This document shows positions 42,793-51,644 of a DNA stretch of 64,000 nucleotides, piece by piece. The notes beneath the pieces are model-generated. The model searched no databases, was not told the DNA's origin, and saw only the letters and a list, made by a program, of their open reading frames with translations. How positions within the stretch are numbered: position 1 is the stretch's first letter; each line of letters begins with the position of its first letter. Both the position numbers and the translations under genes were made by a program. The DNA is taken from assembly GCA_905198155.1 (NCBI GenBank), contig CAJKBQ010000002.1:80919-144918 (forward strand), in the 5' to 3' direction. The stretch comes from an uncultured Eubacteriales bacterium (GTDB lineage Bacteria; Bacillota; Clostridia; Oscillospirales; Acutalibacteraceae).

Positions 42793-44304
42793 TCACACAA
42801 TCGGAATCAGCAGCATCCCCGCCTGCTCAATCACATCGCCGGTCAGCTCATTTTCGGCGCGAATGGCCGCCTCCGTCGTGTTGTACTGCCGCGCAATGTC
42901 CCACAGCCGTTCGCCGCCCGCCGCATAATACAAAATCAGCGCGCACGACGCATCCTGCGCCTTGGGCCGCTGCGGGTCGGGCGTCATCGACCGCAGCACC
43001 GTGCAGGACTGCATCGCCATCGCCGGACTGGCCACCGTCACGTCAGCGCGCATCTCAATCGCACTCCCCGTCACCCGGTACGCAATTCGATCCACCTGCG
43101 CCCGCAGCGTCCATTCGCCGTCGGCCGCGCACGGCGCCGAATCTTCAAAGTCAAGCAGCGCCTCGCGGTAATCGGCCGCGCCCTCCGCGTTCCGGAACAG
43201 CACCGCCGTGCACACTTTTCCGCTCAGCGCCAGCGTCCCGTCGCGGTATGTCCCGGTCACACTGCGCACCTCGGCCCACGCATCCAGCACCTCCACGCCC
43301 GCGCCGCAGTCCACCGTCCCTTTGGCCAAAACGCTGTGTTCCAACGGCGCCGCCGGCACCGGCAGCGCCAGCGTCTCGGTCTCCACATTCAGCTCGCACG
43401 CCGCATCGTACGCGTCCGTCACCAGCTGCACCGTCTGCGTCCGCAGCGCCGTCACGCACACCGCTCCGCGGATCTCCGCACCGAACACCGTCCCGCTTTC
43501 GCCGCTGCGCAGCTGCACCTGTACGCTCAGCAGTTCCAGCCGCACATCGCTGGCGCACCCGTCGTCCAGCCCCTCCAAATCCACAATCGTGCTGAACGGC
43601 ACTTCGTACCCGATGGTGCACGTATCGCCGGTGCGGGCGTCGGTCGCATACAGCACGTGCAGCTGCACGCATCCTTTCAGCACCCATTTGTCCGCCACCT
43701 GCTTCCGGTCAGTCAGTGTGCCGGCCGCCGAAAAATAGAGAATCGTTTCGGGCTGCGCGCCGTTTTCCGGCGCAAATTCCGCGCTCAGACTGATCGGCTG
43801 CTGCACCGTACCCACGTGCGTGCACGTCTGCACCGTCCGTGTCTGCACCCGAATGTCGCCGCCGGACGCGCCTTGCAGCAGCTCCGCCGTCTGCCGCGCC
43901 CACACCTGCGCCGTCACGGTAAACGCGCAGTGAATGTCCACCCGCCGCTTCGTCACCGCGCGGCAATTCATAAAGTCCACCCGCACATTGGTGAATACCG
44001 CGGGCTGCTCCGGAACCGTCCGCACGGCAAAATCCGTCGAAAACGCACTGCTCAGCTCGCAGCAGCGCAGCGCACCGCCTTCGTCGGCATACAGCAGCCG
44101 CAAGATGGTGCTGCCCTCTACCGTCAGCCGGTCGCCGACCAGCGACCGCGCCGTCACCTGCGGCACCGCCTGGCACTTCAAAATCCGAGCGATATCCGGG
44201 CAGTAATCCGGGAGCGCGATGTCTAGGTCAATCGGCTGCTCCGAGCTGCCGCTGAACACCGGCCGGTTGATTGCAATGGGAATCCGCGTCATTTCCAAAT
44301 CCAT
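42793..44304 (-). CDS. DUF3794 (SPOCS) and LysM domain protein, SipL-like
   Basis: 503 residues from ATG 44304 behind GGAGG. DUF3794 repeats are seen at about 30-130 (LPDYCPDIARILKC), 170-260 and 300-400 (VDCGAGVEVLDAWAEV). A LysM module closes the protein (about 458-503, LWDIARQYNTTEAAIRAENEL). In Clostridioides difficile the same architecture is SipL, needed for spore coat attachment. Its presence suggests the host makes spores or descends from spore formers. The opposite-strand gene 44468 starts 160 bp away. Confidence 0.85.
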   Translation of the reverse strand: MDLEMTRIPIAINRPVFSGSSEQPIDLDIALPDYCPDIARILKCQAVPQVTARSLVGDRLTVEGSTILRLLYADEGGALRCCELSSAFSTDFAVRTVPEQPAVFTNVRVDFMNCRAVTKRRVDIHCAFTVTAQVWARQTAELLQGASGGDIRVQTRTVQTCTHVGTVQQPISLSAEFAPENGAQPETILYFSAAGTLTDRKQVADKWVLKGCVQLHVLYATDARTGDTCTIGYEVPFSTIVDLEGLDDGCASDVRLELLSVQVQLRSGESGTVFGAEIRGAVCVTALRTQTVQLVTDAYDAACELNVETETLALPVPAAPLEHSVLAKGTVDCGAGVEVLDAWAEVRSVTGTYRDGTLALSGKVCTAVLFRNAEGAADYREALLDFEDSAPCAADGEWTLRAQVDRIAYRVTGSAIEMRADVTVASPAMAMQSCTVLRSMTPDPQRPKAQDASCALILYYAAGGERLWDIARQYNTTEAAIRAENELTGDVIEQAGMLLIPIV

Positions 44305-44398
44305 GATTTCCTCCATTCCGCCGGAATCGGCTGATTGCGCTCCGGCTTTTACTACCAGAGATATATGCCTCCCCGCCGCGGAATATGACGCAAAGGGC

Positions 44399-44427
44399 TT
44401 GTTTTTCGCGCCGAAATCCTGTATAAT
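44399..44427 (+). promoter_or_regulatory. Promoter of the DUF5662-queH operon
   Basis: TTGTTT (44399-44404), 17 bp, TATAAT (44422-44427). Confidence 0.65.
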
Positions 44428-44467
44428 GGAAGCATAGAAATTCACATTCGGAACCAGGAGAATTCGC

Positions 44468-45037
44468 ATGAATACCATCCAAAAATGTTGGGGTCACCTG
44501 CGCACCGTGCTGCGGCACCGGCACCAGGTGATCCTCCACTGCTGCCGTGCGGGCATTCTGAGCCAGGGGCTGCGCCACGACCTGTCCAAATTCAGCCCCA
44601 CGGAGTTCTGCCCCGGCGTGCGGTACTACCAAGGCACCCGCAGCCCGAACGAAGGCGAGCGCGAAGCGTTCGGCTATTCGCTCGCCTGGATGCATCACAA
44701 GGGCCGCAACCGCCACCACTTCGAGTATTGGACCGACTACAACCCCGCCACCCGCAACGTTGAGCCGGTGGAAATGCCGGTGCGGTACGTCGTGGAAATG
44801 TTCTGCGACCGGGTAGCCGCCAGCAAAATCTACCAAAAAGACGCCTACCGGCCGGACAGCGCCCTCCGCTACTTCCTGAACGCCAAGCCCCGCCGCAAAA
44901 TTCATCCCGCCACCAGCGACCTGCTGGAACATCTGCTGACAATGGTGGCCGAGCAGGGCGAGGACGCCGCATTCGCCGAAGCGCGGCGATTGGTGCGCGC
45001 CGACCGGGCGCAGCGAAAGCAGGCGAAGCGTAAATGA
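44468..45037 (+). CDS. DUF5662 family protein
   Basis: 189 residues, AGGAG 7 nt upstream. HDLSKFSPTEFCPGVRYYQG and AWMHHKGRNRHHFEYWTDY contain clustered His and Asp residues arranged like an HD-type metal site; the family has no firm function that I know. ATGA overlap with queH. The C-terminal tail is Arg/Lys-rich. Confidence 0.8.
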   Translation: MNTIQKCWGHLRTVLRHRHQVILHCCRAGILSQGLRHDLSKFSPTEFCPGVRYYQGTRSPNEGEREAFGYSLAWMHHKGRNRHHFEYWTDYNPATRNVEPVEMPVRYVVEMFCDRVAASKIYQKDAYRPDSALRYFLNAKPRRKIHPATSDLLEHLLTMVAEQGEDAAFAEARRLVRADRAQRKQAKRK

Positions 45038-45678
45038 CCGCCGTCCCGCAAAACGCCCAGCGCTGGCTGGATCAAACCCTCGCCGCGAACGCCCGCACCG
45101 GCCGCACGCCGTCGCTGCTGCTGCACGCCTGCTGCGCCCCGTGCAGCAGCTATGTGCTGGAATACCTGTCCGCCCACTTCGCCATCACCGTGTACTACTA
45201 CAACCCCAACATCGCCCCCGAGCCGGAATACCGCTTCCGCGCGGCCGAATTGCAGCGCCTGATCGCGTCGATGCCCGCCGCGCACCCCGTCGCCTACCTC
45301 GAAGGCGCGTACGACCCTGACCGGTTCTACGCCCAAAGCCGCGGCCTGGAACAGCAGCCCGAAGGCGGCGAGCGCTGTTTCCGCTGCTACCGCCTGCGGC
45401 TGGAATCGACCGCGCAGGCCGCCCAGGCCGGCGCATTCGACTGCTTCACCACCACCCTGTCGATCAGCCCGTACAAAAACGCCGCCAAGCTCAACGAAAT
45501 CGGCGCATCGCTGGCCGCATCGTACGGCGTCCCGTACCTGTTTTCCGACTTCAAAAAACGCGGCGGCTACGCCCGTTCCTGCGAATTGTCGGCGGCGTAC
45601 GGCCTCTACCGCCAGGATTACTGCGGCTGCGTCTATTCCCAAGCGGAAGCCGCCCGCCGCCGCGCGGTGAATGAATAA
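45034..45678 (+). CDS. queH: Epoxyqueuosine reductase QueH
   Basis: 214 residues. Cysteine motifs LLHACCAPCSSYV near the N-terminus, GGERCFRCYRLRL in the middle and YCGCVYS near the end are those of the QueH (DUF208) family. The family reduces epoxyqueuosine to queuosine in tRNA using an iron-sulfur cluster. ISPYKNAAKLNEIG is also typical. No other queuosine gene is in the window, so the cell may salvage precursor or encode the rest elsewhere. Confidence 0.93.
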   Translation: MTAVPQNAQRWLDQTLAANARTGRTPSLLLHACCAPCSSYVLEYLSAHFAITVYYYNPNIAPEPEYRFRAAELQRLIASMPAAHPVAYLEGAYDPDRFYAQSRGLEQQPEGGERCFRCYRLRLESTAQAAQAGAFDCFTTTLSISPYKNAAKLNEIGASLAASYGVPYLFSDFKKRGGYARSCELSAAYGLYRQDYCGCVYSQAEAARRRAVNE

Positions 45679-45810
45679 AAATAAGTATAAATGTATATGC
45701 ATTCGTCGCGAAATCCCGCAGTTTTTCGCTGAAATCCGTGCGAATTGTCGGTTTTTGTTTGGTTAAAGCGCTGTATTTTCAAAAAAACAAAATTTTTTTC
45801 GCAAAACCCC

Positions 45811-45839
45811 TTGACAAAATACTCAAAAAGATGCATAAT
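45811..45839 (+). promoter_or_regulatory. Promoter of argG
   Basis: TTGACA (45811-45816), 17 bp, CATAAT (45834-45839). Confidence 0.75.
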
Positions 45840-45845
45840 AATACA
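45832..45845. promoter_or_regulatory. Candidate ARG box overlapping the argG -10
   Basis: TGCATAATAATACA matches the palindromic ARG-box pattern TGAATWWWWATTCA at 12 of 14 positions and would let ArgR block polymerase. Confidence 0.55.
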
Positions 45846-45914
45846 CGTCAACAGCAAACAAGCAAATCAAACAACATTCCACACATATAATTATTCTTCA
45901 AGGAGGAACTTCTC

Positions 45915-47147
45915 ATGGATAAGTCGAAGATCAAAAAAGTCGTGCTGGCGTACTCCGGCGGACTGGATACGTCCATTATCATCCCGTGGCTGAAAGAAAA
46001 CTACAACAACTGCGAAGTCATCGCCGTCTCCGCCGACGTGGGCCAGGAGTCCGAGCTGGACGGCCTGGAAGAAAAGGCAATCAAAACCGGTGCATCCAAG
46101 CTTTATATCGAGGATCTGAAAAAAGAATTCGTCGAAGAATGCATCTGGCCGACGCTGAAAGCCGACGCCGTGTACGAAAATAAATACCTGCTGGGCACGT
46201 CGTTCGCGCGGCCGATCATCGCCAAGCGCATCGTCGAAATCGCGAAAAAAGAAGGCGCCGACGCCATCTGCCACGGCTGCACCGGCAAAGGCAACGACCA
46301 GGTGCGGTTCGAGCTGGCCATCAAAGCCTTCGCGCCGGATATGCCCATCATCGCCCCGTGGCGGGAGTGGTCGATCAAATCGCGTGAAGAGGAAATCGAC
46401 TACGCCGAAGCGCATCAGATCCCGCTGAAAATCAGCCGGGAGACCAACTACTCCAAAGACAAGAATATGTGGCACCTGTCGCACGAGGGCCTCGACCTGG
46501 AAGACCCGGCCAACGAGCCGCAGTACGAAAAGCCCGGATTCCTGGAAATGGGCGTTTCGCCGATCGACGCGCCGGACAAACCCACCTACATCACCATCGG
46601 GTTTGAAAAAGGCGTCCCGGTCACGCTCGACGGCAAAGCCGTGGACGGCGTCACCATGATCCAGACGCTGAACAAAATCGGCGGCGCCAACGGCATCGGC
46701 CTGATCGACATGGTCGAAAACCGGCTCGTCGGCATGAAATGCCGCGGCGTGTACGAAACCCCCGGCGGCACCATCCTCTACGCGGCGCACAACAAGCTGG
46801 AAGAAATCTGCCTCGACCGCGACACCTACCACTACAAGCAGCAAATCGCGATCAAATTCGCCGAACTGGTGTACTACGGCCAGTGGTACACGCCGCTCCG
46901 GGAAGCGCTTTCCGCATTCGTGGACAGCACGCAGCAGACCGTCACCGGCGAAGTGAAGCTGAAACTGTACAAAGGCAACATCATCGACGCCGGCGTCACC
47001 TCTCCGTATTCGCTGTACGATCCGGAAATCGCAACGTTTGACGAAGACCATGTCTACAATCAGGCGGATTCGGCCGGGTTCATCAACCTGTTCGGCCTGC
47101 CGGTCAAAGTCAAAGCCAAGAGCATGATCAAAAACGGGCTGCTGTAA
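45915..47147 (+). CDS. argG: Argininosuccinate synthase
   Basis: 410 residues, full length. The ATP PP-motif VLAYSGGLDTSIIIPWL is at the N-terminus; HGCTGKGNDQVRFE and EARQVPL-like EAHQIPLKISRETNYSKDKN follow. It joins citrulline and aspartate in arginine synthesis. AAGGAGG lies 8 nt before the ATG. argH follows after 85 bp. Probable arginine control through the box at the promoter. Confidence 0.97.
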   Translation: MDKSKIKKVVLAYSGGLDTSIIIPWLKENYNNCEVIAVSADVGQESELDGLEEKAIKTGASKLYIEDLKKEFVEECIWPTLKADAVYENKYLLGTSFARPIIAKRIVEIAKKEGADAICHGCTGKGNDQVRFELAIKAFAPDMPIIAPWREWSIKSREEEIDYAEAHQIPLKISRETNYSKDKNMWHLSHEGLDLEDPANEPQYEKPGFLEMGVSPIDAPDKPTYITIGFEKGVPVTLDGKAVDGVTMIQTLNKIGGANGIGLIDMVENRLVGMKCRGVYETPGGTILYAAHNKLEEICLDRDTYHYKQQIAIKFAELVYYGQWYTPLREALSAFVDSTQQTVTGEVKLKLYKGNIIDAGVTSPYSLYDPEIATFDEDHVYNQADSAGFINLFGLPVKVKAKSMIKNGLL

Positions 47148-47232
47148 TCCCGTTTTCTACCAACCAAATTCATCGGGCTGGGCGGAGCAATCCGTCCCAA
47201 CCCCTTTTTGCGTGAAAGGAGCGCACGATTCC

Positions 47233-48606
47233 ATGGAAAAAATGTGGGCAGGCCGGTTTGCCAAATCGCTCGACCGTTTGGCCGACGACTTCAATTCTTC
47301 CATCCACTTCGACAGCCGGATGTTCCGGCAGGACATCCGCGGCTCGATGGCGCACGCCGCCATGCTCGGCGCGCAGCACATCATCGCCCAGTCCGACGCC
47401 GACCGGATCATCGACGCGCTGGACACCATCCTGCGCGACCTGGAATCCGGCGCGCTGCAAATCGATCCCGAAGCGGAGGACATTCATATGTTCGTGGAGG
47501 CCGAACTGACGCGCCGCATCGGCGACGTCGGCAAACGGCTGCACACCGCCCGCAGCCGCAACGACCAGGTCGCGCTCGACGTCCGGCTCTACCTGCGGGA
47601 CGAATCGGCCGCGCTCACCGGCGAAGTCCGCGCGCTGATTGACGCGCTGCTGGCGCAGGCCGAAGCGCACCGCGCCACCATCATGCCGGGCTATACGCAT
47701 TTGCAGCGCGCCCAGCCGATCACGTTCGGTCACCAGCTGATGGCGTACGCGATGATGCTGCTGCGCGACCTGGGCCGCATCGCGGACGCCGTCAAACGGA
47801 TGAACGTGTCGCCGCTGGGATGCTGCGCGCTCGCCGGCACCACCTACCCCACCGACCGCCGCGCCGTCGCCAAATCGCTGGGAATGGACGGTGTCACCGC
47901 CAACAGCCTGGACGGCGTGTCCGACCGGGACTTCTGCGTGGAGCTGTGCAGCGCGCTGGCGGTGCTGATGATGCACCTGTCGCGCCTGTCGGAAGAGATC
48001 ATTCTGTGGTCGTCGTGGGAGTTCCAATTTGTAGAACTTGACGATGCATACACCACCGGTTCCTCAATTATGCCGCAAAAGAAAAATTCCGACATGGCGG
48101 AGCTGGTGCGCGGCAAAACCGGCCGTGTGTACGGCGATTTGGTCACGCTGCTGACCATGCTCAAAGGGCTGCCGCTGGCGTACAACAAGGATATGCAGGA
48201 GGACAAAGAGGCAATTTTTGACGCCGTAGATACTGCACACCAGTGCCTGCGCGTGTTCGCCCCGATGATCCGCACCATGCACGTCCACCCCGCCAAAATG
48301 TACGCCGCCGCGCAAAAAGGCTTCATCAACGCCACCGACCTGGCCGATTACCTAGTTCGGAAAGGATTGCCATTCCGCAGCGCCTACAAACTCGTCGGCC
48401 AAATCGTCGCCAAATGCATCGCGGAAGATCAGGTGCTGGACACGCTGCCGCTGGAAGAATACCGTAAATTTAGTGAATTGTTTGACAATGACCTGTACGG
48501 GGATATTGCCCTAGAATCGTGTGTGGCAAAACGAACCAGTGAAGGCGGGACTTCCCCATCATCGGTAGACGCGCAAATTCAATTTGTGCGGAAATGCTTG
48601 GAATAA
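47233..48606 (+). CDS. argH: Argininosuccinate lyase
   Basis: 457 residues from ATG 47233 (AAAGGAG upstream; the ATG at 47212 comes before that box). KMWAGRFAK opening, ARSRNDQVALDVRLY and the fumarase-superfamily loop GSSIMPQKKNSDMAELVRGK. It releases arginine and fumarate. Its tail codons (about 48330 on) are less GC-rich than the body. Confidence 0.97.
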   Translation: MEKMWAGRFAKSLDRLADDFNSSIHFDSRMFRQDIRGSMAHAAMLGAQHIIAQSDADRIIDALDTILRDLESGALQIDPEAEDIHMFVEAELTRRIGDVGKRLHTARSRNDQVALDVRLYLRDESAALTGEVRALIDALLAQAEAHRATIMPGYTHLQRAQPITFGHQLMAYAMMLLRDLGRIADAVKRMNVSPLGCCALAGTTYPTDRRAVAKSLGMDGVTANSLDGVSDRDFCVELCSALAVLMMHLSRLSEEIILWSSWEFQFVELDDAYTTGSSIMPQKKNSDMAELVRGKTGRVYGDLVTLLTMLKGLPLAYNKDMQEDKEAIFDAVDTAHQCLRVFAPMIRTMHVHPAKMYAAAQKGFINATDLADYLVRKGLPFRSAYKLVGQIVAKCIAEDQVLDTLPLEEYRKFSELFDNDLYGDIALESCVAKRTSEGGTSPSSVDAQIQFVRKCLE

Positions 48607-48850
48607 TCGCACGGTTTTGCGTCCCATCCCGAAAACGTTTTTTGGCAGCGCGCACGGGTTTTCATATTGGATATTATTCCCATATATTAGAACCCGCGGG
48701 ATGGTGGAAATGGGATTTGTATGGGAATTTTCTCAATTGTGCGGCTCGCGTTTGTCAATAAAACATATTTATAGAGATTGTTGGAGTATTCGCATCCTCG
48801 ACATGGCTGCAAAACTGCGCATTTTTGCGTAAAAAACCGCAATTTCATGC
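48607..48850. other. Intergenic stretch without recognisable gene
   Basis: AT-richer DNA after argH. Short frames here have no ribosome binding site or family resemblance. No terminator for argH stands out. Confidence 0.6.
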
Positions 48851-48884
48851 AAAAAATCGGCTGCGCACAATGCGCAGCCGATTT
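48851..48884 (-). terminator. Terminator of the GH129-like gene
   Basis: A 14-bp perfect stem AAATCGGCTGCGCA / TGCGCAGCCGATTT; the A-run at 48851-48856 gives the T-run on the minus strand. Confidence 0.9.
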
Positions 48885-48915
48885 GCAGGTTTTTGCAGAA
48901 AAACAGGCGGTTTTC

Positions 48916-50634
48916 TCAGGAAATTACGGCAAAATCCACTGCCGGAACGGTTGTGCCGTCTACCGTCACCGGTGCATCCGTGTAGTTGACGATCATCCGT
49001 GCGCCGTTGGCGTAAGTGATCCGGTACACACCATCCGACACGCATTCGTGGTTTTCCATGTATACATATTGCAAATCTTCCATTGCGCGGTAATCTTCCA
49101 TCATTTTGCGGATGCGTCCGACCGTGTCGGTCAGCTGCTCCGGCGTGTCCATCAGGAAGTCGTCGGTGCCCATCCAGCTGTTGCCGTTCACGAATTTGGC
49201 ATAGTAATAAATTGCCGGACGGCCGCCAAACTCGAAGAATTTGAGCCGATGTTTGGCGGATTTGACCGGGAAGTTGACGGTTTCGGCAGAAGGATTGTAC
49301 AAAGTGATCCCATGATATACCAACGGATACAGCGGAACCGTTTCGTCCACGATGTCCGGCTGCTGCCCCATCAGGTTGAACGCACTGTACAGCCCAAAAT
49401 CCAGCACGTCGGCAGCGTAGCCCCAAGCGCCTTCGGATGAGCTGGCGCCGAACAGATCGGCGGATTTTTTCATGATCCGTCTCCACGCGTCCGCGCACTC
49501 ATTTTTTAGTGCATAATGCTGTTTCGACAGGCACTGACGCGGCGCAACTGTGGTGATAACATCAATATAATGCGACCCGGCAAATCCCAAATCCCGCACA
49601 CGCGGCAAATCGCGATCCGCCAGCCGCTCGGCAGCGTGCGGGCACAGCCAGTACATCCTGCCGCCGCTCCAGCCGGTGTCGTTGATTGCCATGCTGCCGT
49701 CCGCTTTGCGGATGATCCACTCCGGATCCCAGTCTTCGGCGATCGTGTAGGCGTCGGTGCTGTTGGTGTGGCAAACGATTTGGTACCCGGCATCCTGCGC
49801 GGCGGCAATCAAATGGCGCAGCGCGGCTTCTCCGCCTAATTTTGGTTCTACCGGGAACATCTGTGGATATCGTCCATCGTGTCCGCTGACATTCCAGCCT
49901 ACCAGGCACAGCTCCGCATCTTCCACGCCCTGACGCTTCAGCTCTGCCACCAGCTGCTCCGCCTGTGCAAATGTGCAGGCAACGTGCATTTCCGGCTCGT
50001 TTTCGACCGTCTGCTCCAACACTTCCGGCGGGGCGGGCTTCCATGCCATGCGGATGCGGATTTCCGGCGAGTGCGCCAGCCGCTTCAGGATGGGGCGTTC
50101 CGCTGCCTTTTCTGCCAGCGGGCGGCAATTTCCCGCTGCCAACTCGTGCGCCCGGTACGCGCGCGCCATCCCGGCGTAGGTCGCATCGGCGCCGGTCAAT
50201 TGAATCAATTCTACTGAAATATCTTCGTACAATTCCGTATTTTCATGCAGGATGCGTGTATTCAGCGTATAGTGCCCGTCGATCACGGTGACTTCCGGAT
50301 CCAGTCCCAGGCGCATGCCCTCGAAAATCAGCAAGTCCGCATGGTCGCCGCGAACTGCGCCGGTGAACGACAAATACGAGCTGTTCCACGAAAATTGCGT
50401 GTCCGCGCGGTCGTGGAAGCGGGAAATAAAAGTCCCATTGCAAAATGGCACCACATAGTATCCGTCGTCGCCCGCCTGTGCGTCAAAATAACCGGGCAGC
50501 AGCCGAATTTCGGCGTAGTCGGCCGGAACCTCGGTCTGCGCCAGCGTCAGGCGCACGCCGTGCGCGGTGGGGGTTTCGGTCATGGCGCGGACGATTTTGG
50601 AACCGTCTTGCCGCAAAATTTCTGCTTGAAACAT
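48916..50634 (-). CDS. DUF5696/GH129-like glycoside hydrolase
   Basis: 572 residues. The N-terminal beta-sandwich (about 1-190) is followed by a barrel with ELCLVGWNVSGHDGRYPQ, YQIVCHTNSTDAY, GSHYIDVITTVAP (Asp 358) and LFGASSSEGAWGYAADVLDFG (Glu 401), and a C-terminal beta domain. From memory, the nucleophile and acid/base of the Bifidobacterium GH129 alpha-N-acetylgalactosaminidase are also 43 residues apart. No signal peptide. Own promoter (50667-50695) and terminator. It may act on mucin-type O-glycan fragments, in line with the sialidase, acetylesterase and fucosidase elsewhere in the window. Confidence 0.65.
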   Translation of the reverse strand: MFQAEILRQDGSKIVRAMTETPTAHGVRLTLAQTEVPADYAEIRLLPGYFDAQAGDDGYYVVPFCNGTFISRFHDRADTQFSWNSSYLSFTGAVRGDHADLLIFEGMRLGLDPEVTVIDGHYTLNTRILHENTELYEDISVELIQLTGADATYAGMARAYRAHELAAGNCRPLAEKAAERPILKRLAHSPEIRIRMAWKPAPPEVLEQTVENEPEMHVACTFAQAEQLVAELKRQGVEDAELCLVGWNVSGHDGRYPQMFPVEPKLGGEAALRHLIAAAQDAGYQIVCHTNSTDAYTIAEDWDPEWIIRKADGSMAINDTGWSGGRMYWLCPHAAERLADRDLPRVRDLGFAGSHYIDVITTVAPRQCLSKQHYALKNECADAWRRIMKKSADLFGASSSEGAWGYAADVLDFGLYSAFNLMGQQPDIVDETVPLYPLVYHGITLYNPSAETVNFPVKSAKHRLKFFEFGGRPAIYYYAKFVNGNSWMGTDDFLMDTPEQLTDTVGRIRKMMEDYRAMEDLQYVYMENHECVSDGVYRITYANGARMIVNYTDAPVTVDGTTVPAVDFAVIS

Positions 50635-50666
50635 AAATATTGCACTCCTTTTCGGTGTTTGGCTTG

Positions 50667-50695
50667 ATTATACCGGATTTTGCGGCGTTTGAAAA
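50667..50695 (-). promoter_or_regulatory. Promoter of the GH129-like gene
   Basis: Minus strand TTTTCA (50690-50695), 17 bp, TATAAT (50667-50672). Confidence 0.65.
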
Positions 50696-50740
50696 GGGGT
50701 AAAATACAGAAAATATCATGCAAAATAAAGATTTTTTGCA

Positions 50741-50778
50741 AAAAACATACCGTTCCGCGGCAATTTCGGAACGGTATG
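50741..50778 (-). terminator. Terminator of the cupin gene
   Basis: A perfect 12-bp stem CATACCGTTCCG / CGGAACGGTATG with a minus-strand T-run. Confidence 0.88.
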
Positions 50779-50796
50779 AGAAATTTTGCGCATTTT

Positions 50797-51150
50797 TCAG
50801 CAAATTACCGCATCGTCTGCGGTGAAGCCGCCGAGCGAATTCGCCTTCGTCTGGATACAGACATACACGATCCCGTTGTCGGGCGCGGCGAAGAATTGAC
50901 GTTTGGCGGCCGGTGCAACGCACAGCCAATCGCCCGCTTTCAGCGCAATCGTCTCCCCGTCAATTACGGCTTTGCCACTGCCCGTGAGAATTCCGTAAAT
51001 TTCCTCATTTTCTTTATGCGCGTGGACAAACGGCACGCCTGCTCCGGCCGGGAGGCGATTAACGCTAATTTCTGCGCCAGTCAGGTGCAGTGTGTTGTGC
51101 AATTCGACGCGTGCTTCGGTTCCGACATTTGTTTTTTCATAGTTTTTCAT
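50797..51150 (-). CDS. Cupin domain protein
   Basis: 117 residues from ATG 51150, GGAGG 8 nt upstream. VPFVHAHKENEEIYGILTGSG carries the two His and the Glu of cupin motif 1, and KAGDWLCVAPAAKRQF motif 2. Such small cupins bind metal and often detoxify or sense reactive electrophiles. Divergent from an HxlR regulator whose operator-like dyad overlaps its -35, so it is probably that regulator's target. Confidence 0.9.
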   Translation of the reverse strand: MKNYEKTNVGTEARVELHNTLHLTGAEISVNRLPAGAGVPFVHAHKENEEIYGILTGSGKAVIDGETIALKAGDWLCVAPAAKRQFFAAPDNGIVYVCIQTKANSLGGFTADDAVIC

Positions 51151-51196
51151 GGAAAACACCTCCAAAAAAATTCGCAAATTCACTTTGCCTGTCTTT

Positions 51197-51225
51197 AATA
51201 TACCACCGATTGCATTCAAAAACAA
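51197..51225 (-). promoter_or_regulatory. Promoter of the cupin gene
   Basis: Minus strand TTGTTT (51220-51225), 17 bp, TATATT (51197-51202). Confidence 0.6.
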
Positions 51226-51253
51226 GTACGCACTTTTTTATAACTGTATACTT
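51224..51253. promoter_or_regulatory. Candidate HxlR operator between the divergent genes
   Basis: AAGTACGCACTT and AACTGTATACTT form an interrupted dyad (9 of 12 positions) with a 6-bp centre, overlapping the cupin -35. Confidence 0.6.
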
Positions 51254-51269
51254 TTTTCAAAATGTGTGG

Positions 51270-51275
51270 TATAAT
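51270..51275 (+). promoter_or_regulatory. -10 box of the HxlR gene
   Basis: TATAAT at 51270-51275 with a poor -35 (TATACT at 51247) inside the operator dyad. Confidence 0.55.
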
Positions 51276-51293
51276 GGAGCGGAGGTGAGTGTC

Positions 51294-51617
51294 ATGAAAA
51301 CGAAAGCCGAATTGCCGGCGTGTCCGGTGGCCACGGCCATTGCATTGATTGGCGGAAAGTGGAAACTTTTGATTTTGCGAAATTTGAAAGCGCGCCCGTG
51401 GCGATTCAACGAATTGCAGCGGGATTTGGACGGAATTTCGCAAAAAGTGTTGACGGACAGTTTGCGGCAAATGATCGACGATGGGTTGGCGTACCGGCAT
51501 GATTATCAGGAAATGCCGCCAAAGGTAGAGTATGGGTTGACTGAATTGGGACGCAAGATGCTCCCGATTATCGATGCGTTGGCGGATTTTGGGGAGTATT
51601 ACAAGTCGGTGGTTTGA
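51294..51617 (+). CDS. HxlR family winged-helix regulator
   Basis: 107 residues from ATG 51294, GGAGG 8 nt upstream. ELPACPVATAIALIGGKWKLLIL is the family opening, with the conserved Cys near residue 9 that acts as a redox or electrophile sensor in relatives such as YodB and HypR. RFNELQRDLDGISQKVLTDSL is the DNA-recognition part, and YGLTELGRKMLPIIDAL follows the wing. Probably controls the divergent cupin gene and itself. Confidence 0.94.
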   Translation: MKTKAELPACPVATAIALIGGKWKLLILRNLKARPWRFNELQRDLDGISQKVLTDSLRQMIDDGLAYRHDYQEMPPKVEYGLTELGRKMLPIIDALADFGEYYKSVV

Positions 51618-51644
51618 GGACGGCGGAATAGGATGGATTTTATA

